Translations under genes and position numbers: made by a program
The notes under the pieces: generated by a model
Database searches by the model: none
Seen by the model: the letters and a program-made list of their open reading frames with translations, nothing else
Told to the model about the DNA's origin: nothing
NCBI GenBank assembly: GCA_024695285.1
Contig: JAILIM010000024.1
Coordinates: 1-64,000 of the forward strand
Length of the DNA stretch: 64,000 bases
Origin: Bacteroidales bacterium
GTDB taxonomy: Bacteria; Bacteroidota; Bacteroidia; Bacteroidales; UBA932
Reading direction: 5' to 3'
Shown here: one piece after another, positions 24,101 to 30,309 of the stretch
Position numbering within the stretch: the first letter of the stretch is position 1
How the letters are laid out: every line of letters starts with the position of its first letter

Positions 24101-24496
24101 AGACACGTGCGCATCGCCGAAAGAGCCGTCCTGGTTGGCCTTGACGACATCTTTAAGGACCATGCCGCGCTTGCCGTTCTGAACGACGTCCGCACCATAC
24201 ACGGCATTCACATATTCGGCTGCTTCGACATAAAACTCAGCCACGGGGCCGTCTGTTTCGACAGTCTTAATCTGGGCGTCTGCAGTGCCGGCAGTGTAGA
24301 AGGCCACCGGGTCGCCGGCTTTCCAGATTGTCTGGTCGTTATCGTCCAGAGCAGTCTTGGTTGCCGAATCAAGATAGGCAGTAAAATGACAAGGTACGCT
24401 CTTGACCCCACCCTGATCGGGGTCGATGTCCTTGGCGCAAGCGCCGAGGAGCAGGGCAGCGGCGAAAACAGCCGCGAAAATCTTAAATGTTCTCAT
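21185..24496 (-). CDS. Large surface lipoprotein: fimbrillin-like start, two FISUMP modules, Big2 domain
   Basis: 1103 aa from ATG 24496, with lipoprotein signal MRTFKIFAAVFAAALLLGAC. Residues about 30-280 look like the fimbrillin/Mfa-type domain of Bacteroidales surface proteins (TALDDNDQTIWKAGDPVAFY). Two copies of the Fibrobacter-type FISUMP module follow: LMDRNLGAANATIGDPGARG...YDPCPPGWRVPDADFW around 390-520, and VFMDRNLGATSVTKGD...YDPCPAGWRVPNGGENG near the end. Between them lies a Big2 Ig-like domain (VQSISLDKQSIKLKRYGSEQ) around 622-700. Such proteins are surface exposed and likely adhesive or structural; the ligand is unknown. It lies 18 bases behind a 37-aa gene that shares its promoter. 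Confidence 0.82.
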   Translation of the reverse strand: MRTFKIFAAVFAAALLLGACAKDIDPDQGGVKSVPCHFTAYLDSATKTALDDNDQTIWKAGDPVAFYTAGTADAQIKTVETDGPVAEFYVEAAEYVNAVYGADVVQNGKRGMVLKDVVKANQDGSFGDAHVSVAHSTNLDNPELIFSNITSMLRFKVQEREVAFVRVYSRSNAPLGGDVQVMFDSTTGLPTVSMTGDNQFYSIRVSTQDKDGYFYVSLLPGTYRGGIEVRCFNRNGSRIASAVSKKDFTLAKNRILDMGILDEHFAPEPVDLSTLLGEQITANCYIAPDYGEYKFPVVNRGNSTTPVSLDEPFSVGVLWETFGTSTSFEPGSVVSDVSYGDDYVYLTTLHDGSAIIAIRDQAGTILWTWHIWVWKGYDIMTASQKYYNDAGSLMDRNLGAANATIGDPGARGFLYQWGRKDPFLGASTMAISDPSVTEKHTMTPMTDNTTVAFSIAHPMTFIYATDSSGDWLPQQDDNLWNGSKGMYDPCPPGWRVPDADFWYKALKNKTGLTKDFDRTLLGTDFAGANNGYSMGQGPSIWYPATGYREASSTVSTVSWIQWYGFWWSCNEPTSANANTFGYSGNLAYYFSMLGTENSVQTAVKSKRASGLNVRCQLDFTPKPVDVQSISLDKQSIKLKRYGSEQLTATVEPSYATNTDVTWRSSDAAVATVSDTGLVTGVGPGTCTITVACVANPNLTASCAVEVEMDQENLLAPANCFIVDKPGQYRFDATIKGNGSGTQTPMQPIFARVMWMTYGDANSPYLPVVDNVVLDHDSNTVAFDVPSPMQNGNAVIAILGSTGEILWSWHIWSCAGYDPAATQQVYNYVTEVIEYQLDNSGKPVVDSNGNPVPVYDANGNPKVKERVRVDGPVFMDRNLGATSVTKGDVHSLGLLYQWGRKDPFVGPQSITSSEQAVISGTAQTSVVSNANVGTIDYSVKNPTTYISGDETKNYDWLNAVDHTLWGEGGSKTIYDPCPAGWRVPNGGENGDFARAFMPKQGEESKKVGVSVEHTYDTVNRGMDLTGEFGSATIWYPFAAYRTRTGGTIGGQSQYSRLWTNSSTRTTRSNGNAMFLNYGPSGVGSIVLNTTWNKSFAASVRCVKE

Positions 24497-24513
24497 AATA
24501 TTAAAGTTTAAGG

Positions 24514-24627
24514 TTACCATTCGAAGTCATCGACAACATAATTCTCATTCTGGCTATCAGGGCTGTAGCACAGAAGGGCCTCCTCGCGGAATTCGCTAAA
24601 TTCCACTTTCGGAGATGAATATTTCAT
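24514..24627 (-). CDS. 37-aa peptide upstream of the FISUMP lipoprotein
   Basis: The minus-strand frame runs from ATG 24627 to TAA 24514: MKYSSPKVEFSEFREEALLC at the start and ENYVVDDFEW at the end. It is acidic with one Cys and an aromatic end, and has no signal peptide. Short peptides with an acidic ...EW end are common next to Bacteroidales surface-protein genes, and their role is unknown. It directly follows a good -7 box (24646-24653) and precedes the lipoprotein start by 18 bases, so it is probably the first gene of that transcript. Translation of it could tune expression of the large gene behind it. Confidence 0.6.
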   Translation of the reverse strand: MKYSSPKVEFSEFREEALLCYSPDSQNENYVVDDFEW

Positions 24628-24645
24628 ATTTTTTTCCATAACATG

Positions 24646-24653
24646 CAAATATA
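24646..24653 (-). promoter_or_regulatory. -7 promoter box for the 37-aa peptide and FISUMP lipoprotein
   Basis: TATATTTG on the minus strand fits TAnnTTTG, 19 bases before the start at 24627. It lies just after the DUF1573 gene, which ends at 24665. Confidence 0.6.
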
Positions 24654-24664
24654 GCATTTATTTC

Positions 24665-25711
24665 TTATTTCACATACCCATTGACGAAAGTCTCGATGTA
24701 AGGCACAAGCGGAGAATCGCAGACAATGGAAAGTTTGAAGCGGTTGTTGCCGATGCGGAGAGCCGAAGCACCTATAGTGACAGTCAGCGTCGCTTCCGCC
24801 CTGCCTTCAACAACTTGAGGATAATCAAAACTGACGCCCTTCCTGTTGGCGAACATCGACTGGATGTGGAGTGGGGTTTCGGAGACGTTGCTGAGCGTAA
24901 TCGTGAAGACCGCATCCTGACCTGAATCAATGCTGCCGAAATCATACTGGGAAGCATTGAGTTTGGGGAAGGATCCGGCATTACGCTCTGCGGAAGACAG
25001 GGAACTGAAGTCGTCGGTCTCAACAGCCCTGATAAAGACGGGGCCGAGGGATACACTGTCCACAACAGGGGTGAAACTGTATTCAATTCGGCCACGGGAG
25101 AGAGTGTCCGGGACAAAAGAATACCGGACAAAGGTACGGTTATATGGATCCAGGTCTATTGAATTGAAAGAAAGGTCAAGACCCGGTGAAACGTTTTCAA
25201 AGGAAATGGAGATAGAGTTTTCGGAGAAATTCGCTATCTCAAAGCGGCCTTTCGACTCGACTCCGGCACTGACAAGGCCAAGTTCAAGGGGATCGTACTC
25301 AAGACACAGGATGCCGCGCCTGTACTTGAAGTCCTGGAAAAGAGAAGCAGGTGTCTCGTGGAAATAACCGGAGAAGGAAAGGAAGTATGGTTGGGACTCA
25401 CCTTCCACCATCACCGTAATCTGTTTTGTGAATTGGTCCACATAACGCTCCTTGGTATATACGGCAGTGACCACGCCGCTTTGCCCGGGGAGCACGGGCT
25501 CAGTAGTCCATGTGAGCTTGGTGCAGGAACACGAAGCTACTGCATAAGCAATGCTGACCGGATGGTCAGAAACATTAGTAAACGGGAATTCGCACACCAG
25601 TTCACGCTCCTGTGCCGGATGGTCACCGAAATCGAAAGAAGTCCTTACGAAATTCAGCGCAACCGGCACAGCAACAAGAACCGAAGCCAGTATGGACAAA
25701 AATGTTGTCAA
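24665..25711 (-). CDS. DUF1573 domain protein
   Basis: 348 aa with an N-terminal hydrophobic segment (TFLSILASVLVAVPVALNFV) acting as signal or anchor. The first domain is typical DUF1573: FDFGDHPAQERELVCEFPFT then NVSDHPVSIAYAVASCSCTK, the last carrying the conserved CxC. Two further Ig-like segments follow, the last again resembling DUF1573 (YDFGSIDSGQDAVFTITLSN). These proteins are periplasmic or surface Ig-fold modules of unknown function, abundant in Bacteroidota. It overlaps the upstream lipoprotein gene by 4 bases, so the pair is one unit. Confidence 0.82.
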   Translation of the reverse strand: MTTFLSILASVLVAVPVALNFVRTSFDFGDHPAQERELVCEFPFTNVSDHPVSIAYAVASCSCTKLTWTTEPVLPGQSGVVTAVYTKERYVDQFTKQITVMVEGESQPYFLSFSGYFHETPASLFQDFKYRRGILCLEYDPLELGLVSAGVESKGRFEIANFSENSISISFENVSPGLDLSFNSIDLDPYNRTFVRYSFVPDTLSRGRIEYSFTPVVDSVSLGPVFIRAVETDDFSSLSSAERNAGSFPKLNASQYDFGSIDSGQDAVFTITLSNVSETPLHIQSMFANRKGVSFDYPQVVEGRAEATLTVTIGASALRIGNNRFKLSIVCDSPLVPYIETFVNGYVK

Positions 25712-26229
25712 GCAGCAGGTTTTTTATTCAACCTCAAAGGAGCGGGGGCCGGGGAGTTCGGATTGACACGAGTGGTCGGCATATCCGCACTGGGCATAAA
25801 ACCATCCTTAAGGGTCAGGTACCAGCGCCCCTCAACTTTCACGGGATTGAAAACAAGTTTCATGCCGCCATAGTTGCAGACCAGGTCATTTATACCGGGA
25901 GTGGAAAAACTGTAACGGACAATCTGCCATCCTTCCTCCGGCATACGGAGGAAACGGGGGCGCAGGAAGTCCCTGGATTCCATGTCGATGCGATAAAGGA
26001 CACTGTTATCGACGACATTAATCATGTCCAGGGCCTCGTCGGTCCTGTTGTTCTTCACATGCTCGAAGAATTCCCTTGCGAGGTCAACCACGGCAAGACT
26101 GTCTTCAGGCGTCAGGGATGCAATAAAGGCACGCTCAGCATCGGCGTAAGTCTTCACCTTAGGCGAATTGTTGCATGCCGCAAAAAGCAGGCAGACAAAC
26201 AATGTAAGAAATAAATACTTTATTCTCAT
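25708..26229 (-). CDS. Lipoprotein of unknown function paired with the DUF1573 protein
   Basis: 173 aa from ATG 26229 (MRIKYLFLTLFVCLLFAAC, lipobox LFAAC); a start 8 codons earlier is possible. After the Cys the chain is helical (YADAERAFIASLTPEDSLAV, VVDLAREFFEHVKNN), then a beta-rich half (WQIVRYSFSTPGINDLVCNY, VKVEGRWYLTLKDGF) that resembles an NTF2/SnoaL-like fold. The C-terminus is Pro/Ala/Lys-rich. No named family is recognised. It overlaps the DUF1573 gene by 4 bases and starts right after a terminator, so its promoter must lie within or beside that hairpin. Confidence 0.7.
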   Translation of the reverse strand: MRIKYLFLTLFVCLLFAACNNSPKVKTYADAERAFIASLTPEDSLAVVDLAREFFEHVKNNRTDEALDMINVVDNSVLYRIDMESRDFLRPRFLRMPEEGWQIVRYSFSTPGINDLVCNYGGMKLVFNPVKVEGRWYLTLKDGFMPSADMPTTRVNPNSPAPAPLRLNKKPAA

Positions 26230-26239
26230 ATTTAGAAAA

Positions 26240-26266
26240 ATGGCGCGCCTCACAGAGACGCGCCAT
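26240..26266 (-). terminator. Terminator after the collagen-like lipoprotein gene
   Basis: ATGGCGCG (26240-26247) pairs with CGCGCCAT (26259-26266), with CTC/GAG continuing inside after one mismatch. On the minus strand it is followed by TTTTTC and lies 20 bases after the stop at 26287. Confidence 0.7.
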
Positions 26267-26286
26267 ATTTGAAAGAACTATATCAA

Positions 26287-29200
26287 TTAGTCGTTTTGAT
26301 AGTTGTGCTTGGTACCATAGACAGGGATGGTAATAGCAGTCTCGAACTCACCCCATGAGTAGGTCAGGGCGACCTTAACCCTCAGGTTGAAGTCTTCTGC
26401 ATAACCCATGTTGTTGGCATACCAGAACTCCCAGCCCTCGAGATTAGCAAGGTTGCTGATATCGATGGTCTTCTTACCACTGGTCACAGGGTTGGTAGGA
26501 TCAGCAGGATCGATCAGACCGACGATGGCAGCAGGGTTGACAGTCTTAAGGAGGACGAAGGTGCCGCTGCCAGGATTCCTCTGGTCGGTCTCGACGGTGT
26601 CGAGGTCAACGATGAGGTTCTGGAATCCATAGTAATCGTACCAGTCAACTTCGCAGTTGGTAGCGTCAGATCCATAAGGATAGTAGCCCTTAGCATAAGC
26701 CTTGGTGGTCTTGTCGTAGGTGAAGATCGGGTAGTTCTGCCAGTCGCGTGCTCCGAACAGGGTTCCGAAAGGAACGCGGGAACCGGTGGCAACACCATCG
26801 ACGAGGTGGTTCTTTTCCGGGCTGAAGTTCAGGTACACAGGACGCAGGAAGCGGACATGGATGGTCTCGACGAGGAGCTCGCAGTCAGCAGCGGCAGGTG
26901 CCTGGCCGGCAGCGGCAGGGATAGTTGCCACGATGTCGACGTTGCAGTAGAGCAGGTGCTCGGCGAGGGAAGGATTCTCAGTCTTCTCCTGAGGGTTGGT
27001 ACCCCAGTTGATGAGCTTCTTGGTCTTGTCGTTGCATGCGAAGGTGATCACACCGTTAGGAGTCAGGGTGATGGCCTGAGTGCCGTCCCAGTTGAGGGTG
27101 CCGTCATCAACCTTTGCCCACTTCTTGCCATTGACAGTGATGTTGCTGTTGTTGGCGCTGAAGCGATACTTGTAGGTTGCACCGGCGACCTCAGTGGTAG
27201 TACCGGCCTTGACGATCTTCACGACATTGCCATCCCAATCTTCGTCGATGTCCTTGTCGAACTCGGTGACAGGGCGGGAGTTGTTGGCATCGCCGGGTAC
27301 CCAGTGCAGAGGGACGCGGACGTTGTTACGGATGGTAGCCTTGCCGAGGTCGGTCTTGGCGTCAGCAGCGACGTCGCAATCATCGAACCAGTAAGGAGGG
27401 AGCTTCTTGATGAAGCTGACAGCAGGCTTGTCACCAATCTTGAAGGTGAGACCGATGAACACGTTGTCACCTGCAGCGCTGGTGAAGTGAGCGTAGAGGG
27501 TCTGGCTGTTGCCGACACCGATGTTCTCAGCCTGGGTCTTGTCAACGGAGAGCTTGAAGATATCGTTCACACCGGTGATTGCATCATCGCCAGTGGTAGC
27601 GGCATCCTTTTCGTAATCAATCTTACCACGGTTGTAAGTCTTGGCAGGGAGGGTGGTGGTAGGCTTGTAATCGGAAAGCTTATCGCCAGCACCAGTGCGG
27701 ACATAGGTCACACCGGCTTCCCAGGTGTAGTTCTTACGGAAGTCGTTGAAGGTGATGCCGAGGCCATCCTCGAGGACCTGGTAGGACATATCATACCACT
27801 TGGTCTCGTTTGCGAGGACTTCGCAGGCATAGCCGATCTCACCGAAGTTCTTGATATCGAAGAACCTGGTAGTAGGATCAATGACGATAACCTCCTGAGC
27901 AATCTTGATCTTGAAGTAGCCAGCGAGGAGGATCTTGCCGGACTTGTCGACCAGGGTCACGAGGACGATGGGACGACGACCGACAGCGGAGATACCTTCG
28001 TTCTTGTTGGCGTTGTTGATCTTGACGACATCCCAGCCGGTACCTGCAGCATTGGTCTTGGCAAATGCAGGGTGGAAGGTCTTGCCATCAATGATACCGA
28101 AAGCATTCTCGGAGGTGATGTTGGAACCGACAGTGTAGTCGATGAGTTCGAACTTGAGGTCGAGCTCAGGATACATGGCCTGAATCTCAGCAAGAGTGGA
28201 GATCTTTTCCTCACCCTTCACGTGGACACCGATGAAGTCGAGGGCGAAAGGACCGCCGTCATACTGAACGGGAACGCTTGCAGGGTTCTCAGCAGCATCG
28301 GCTGCGGTGTCCCAAAGCTGGCGCACGTTGTTCGGTGCAGGGATAACAGGAGTGCCCTGGCAGTTCTGAGCAGTGTAGAGCTTGGTGAAAGCGAGGTGGT
28401 TGAGCTCCTGGAGAGTAGCAACGACAGCTGCGTAGTCGGAGGTGACCATCTTGTTGTCGTTCACCTTGTCGACACCGTAGAGGCTGAGCACGGAGACGAT
28501 CTTCTGGTTTGCAGTAGAAGGATTCAGCTTGTCAGCATTCTTGATGGTGTACTTGACAGCACCGATGTTGGTGTTCTTGCGGGAAATGCTCTTGAATTCA
28601 GCGCTCCACTGAGGTGCACCTGCACGGACGTCGACATAGTCGCGGTCGATGCAGTTGAAGCCCCACTGGCTGACCTCGGACTCGAACTTGTAGGCCTGAG
28701 GATTGATGTGATATTCAGCAGTCTCTTCTGCGCCAATGTTGTAAGGAACAGGCTGGCGGTTGGAGAGGAGCTCCTCGTAGCGGTTCTTACCCTTGATGTT
28801 GTAGGCACCCTGGTCCTCATAGTCGGTACCGGTTGCAGTGCCGAGGACGTTCAGGTAGTTACCACCGAGATAGTGATAATAGAGAGCCTCGATACCACCA
28901 TAGTAGAACTGAGGGATGGTCACGATGCTTGCGAGGTTGGCCTTAAGGCTGAGGGAAACGGTTCCGTTCTCTGCGCCCTCGACGTTGAAGAGGGTGAGGG
29001 TGTTGGAAGCGGTGTCCCAGACAGCGGTGATGGGCTTCTTGCCGTCAGCGAAGACGGGAACAGCCTCGACGGGATCATACTTCTTGCCAGTCTCGCCGTT
29101 CCACTTGACAAAGCTGAGAACGCCGTTGACTTCCTCGACAGTCCAGAAATCGCCAGCCTTGCCAGGCTCGCCCTTAGGGCCCTCAGGGCCCTGAGCACCG

Positions 29201-29658
29201 GGCTCACCCTGAGCCTTCAAGTCCTGCTTCTTGCCGTCGATGTACCAGTAGCCGTCTGTGCCGATGGTCACGACGCTGCCGTCCTTGCCATCCTTGCCGT
29301 CCTTACCGTTGGTGCCGTTGGTGCCATTGGTGCCGTCCTTGCCGTCCTTACCGTTGGTGCCATTGGTACCGTTCTTACCGTCGACGCCGTCCTTACCGTT
29401 CTTACCGTTGGTAACGTTGTAGGTCTGGTCGACGCCATCCTTGGTCACGACGATAGCGAGACCGTCGCTGGTAGGAGTAACGCTCTTGAGCACAGCACCA
29501 CTCTTGATGGTGTTGCTCAGTGCGGTGATAGAGGACTCGAGCTCACCGACCTTCTTCTGCAGGTCAGCAATCTCAGTGCCGTAATCTTTTGTACATCCGG
29601 TCAAAAGTGCTGCACCCGCGAGGGCGAACACAATTGCGAATCTAAAGATTTTTTTCAT
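26287..29658 (-). CDS. Giant surface lipoprotein with coiled coil, collagen-like repeats and DUF4988-type start
   Basis: 1123 aa from ATG 29658, with lipoprotein signal MKKIFRFAIVFALAGAALLTGC. Next comes a short coiled coil (IADLQKKVGELESSITALSN) and a beta segment, the order seen in DUF4988 lipoproteins. Residues about 79-127 are uninterrupted Gly-X-Y triplets (GKDGVDGKNGTNGTNGKDG and so on), and a second set (GEPGAQGPEGPKGEPGKAG) lies near 153-171. The rest, about 950 residues, is beta-rich and not recognised. The coiled coil could trimerise the collagen-like stalk, presenting the C-terminal part away from the cell. It has its own promoter (29782-29812), a structured leader of about 117 nt and a terminator, so it is a single-gene unit. 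Confidence 0.78.
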   Translation of the reverse strand: MKKIFRFAIVFALAGAALLTGCTKDYGTEIADLQKKVGELESSITALSNTIKSGAVLKSVTPTSDGLAIVVTKDGVDQTYNVTNGKNGKDGVDGKNGTNGTNGKDGKDGTNGTNGTNGKDGKDGKDGSVVTIGTDGYWYIDGKKQDLKAQGEPGAQGPEGPKGEPGKAGDFWTVEEVNGVLSFVKWNGETGKKYDPVEAVPVFADGKKPITAVWDTASNTLTLFNVEGAENGTVSLSLKANLASIVTIPQFYYGGIEALYYHYLGGNYLNVLGTATGTDYEDQGAYNIKGKNRYEELLSNRQPVPYNIGAEETAEYHINPQAYKFESEVSQWGFNCIDRDYVDVRAGAPQWSAEFKSISRKNTNIGAVKYTIKNADKLNPSTANQKIVSVLSLYGVDKVNDNKMVTSDYAAVVATLQELNHLAFTKLYTAQNCQGTPVIPAPNNVRQLWDTAADAAENPASVPVQYDGGPFALDFIGVHVKGEEKISTLAEIQAMYPELDLKFELIDYTVGSNITSENAFGIIDGKTFHPAFAKTNAAGTGWDVVKINNANKNEGISAVGRRPIVLVTLVDKSGKILLAGYFKIKIAQEVIVIDPTTRFFDIKNFGEIGYACEVLANETKWYDMSYQVLEDGLGITFNDFRKNYTWEAGVTYVRTGAGDKLSDYKPTTTLPAKTYNRGKIDYEKDAATTGDDAITGVNDIFKLSVDKTQAENIGVGNSQTLYAHFTSAAGDNVFIGLTFKIGDKPAVSFIKKLPPYWFDDCDVAADAKTDLGKATIRNNVRVPLHWVPGDANNSRPVTEFDKDIDEDWDGNVVKIVKAGTTTEVAGATYKYRFSANNSNITVNGKKWAKVDDGTLNWDGTQAITLTPNGVITFACNDKTKKLINWGTNPQEKTENPSLAEHLLYCNVDIVATIPAAAGQAPAAADCELLVETIHVRFLRPVYLNFSPEKNHLVDGVATGSRVPFGTLFGARDWQNYPIFTYDKTTKAYAKGYYPYGSDATNCEVDWYDYYGFQNLIVDLDTVETDQRNPGSGTFVLLKTVNPAAIVGLIDPADPTNPVTSGKKTIDISNLANLEGWEFWYANNMGYAEDFNLRVKVALTYSWGEFETAITIPVYGTKHNYQND

Positions 29659-29725
29659 ACACAAATTGTTTAAAAGTTAATTATTAAAAAATTTTATGTT
29701 CTAGGGTTTAGTAACCTTGCCAAAC

Positions 29726-29771
29726 GGTTTCAGGCTCCAAAAGGGTACAATACCCTCTTCGCCACGAAACC
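29726..29771 (-). other. Structured 5' leader of the collagen-like lipoprotein gene
   Basis: Outer stem GGTTTC (29726-29731) with GAAACC (29766-29771). Inner hairpin AGGGTA (29742-29747) with TACCCT (29751-29756). It lies between the promoter at 29782-29812 and the start codon at 29658. No known riboswitch class is recognised; it could stabilise or regulate the transcript. Confidence 0.4.
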
Positions 29772-29781
29772 TAATAACGCG

Positions 29782-29812
29782 CAAATTTATATATAAAAAA
29801 TTTCTTTTGCAA
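29782..29812 (-). promoter_or_regulatory. Promoter of the collagen-like lipoprotein gene
   Basis: On the minus strand TTG (29810-29812), 20 bases, then TAAATTTG (29782-29789), matching the Bacteroidota -33/-7 pattern. Confidence 0.6.
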
Positions 29813-29832
29813 CTATTTTTAAAAAAATTTCA

Positions 29833-29864
29833 CATCCCGACCCCCTCTGGAGGGCGCCGGGATG
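29833..29864 (-). terminator. Terminator of the ppdK transcript
   Basis: CATCCCG (29833-29839) pairs with CGGGATG (29858-29864), with CCCTC/GAGGG-like pairing inside. On the minus strand it is followed by a T-rich run and lies 35 bases after the stop at 29899. Confidence 0.7.
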
Positions 29865-29898
29865 CTTATTCGGGCTATATATTATATAAGGTAGGCAC

Positions 29899-30303
29899 TT
29901 AAAAGTATTCTGAGAACACAATGTCCAGCTGATCCCAGGTGACGTTGCGTATCACCATTATGAAGTTCGGAAACTTAAGCGTCAGCCTGACTTTACCGTC
30001 CGGATAGCTGAGTATCTCAGCATCACCCTCCTTGTAGTGCATGCTGCCGGTCTCCTTGCCCTTGAGCTGGCGGCGGATCTCCGGGTAGTACTCGTCTCCG
30101 ACTTCGCGGCGCAGGCTCTTGGGAAGGAACTTGTTGAAGGTCTTCAGCTTCGTCAGGGTCAGCGTCATGTTGATGTTGGCGTAGCGGTGGCTGAAGTCGA
30201 TGAGAGGCTCATCCACGGAGCCCTTGCGCTTCTGCGCGAAAGCATCCGTGGAGGGCAGCACGACGGCGAGCGTCAGCAATACCAGAAGGAACCTCTTATA
30301 CAT
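29899..30303 (-). CDS. Secreted protein of unknown function downstream of ppdK
   Basis: 134 aa with a signal peptide (MYKRFLLVLLTLAVVLPSTD, then AFAQ). The mature part is small, basic and mixed alpha/beta (INMTLTLTKLKTFNKFLPKS; DGKVRLTLKFPNFIMVIRNV). I do not recognise the family. It starts 6 bases after the ppdK stop and shares its terminator, so it is cotranscribed with ppdK. No functional link to pyruvate metabolism is apparent. Confidence 0.7.
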   Translation of the reverse strand: MYKRFLLVLLTLAVVLPSTDAFAQKRKGSVDEPLIDFSHRYANINMTLTLTKLKTFNKFLPKSLRREVGDEYYPEIRRQLKGKETGSMHYKEGDAEILSYPDGKVRLTLKFPNFIMVIRNVTWDQLDIVFSEYF

Positions 30304-30309
30304 TTATAA

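Noticed and set aside
28900..29500. CRISPR-like repetition
   Set aside because: The repeated short units are Gly-X-Y codons of the collagen-like gene, not direct repeats with unique spacers. No CRISPR array was seen anywhere in the window.
26806..29673. 955-codon plus-strand frame
   Set aside because: Antisense to the collagen-like lipoprotein gene. It is long only because the G+C-rich codon pattern leaves few stops; no signal peptide or known domain.
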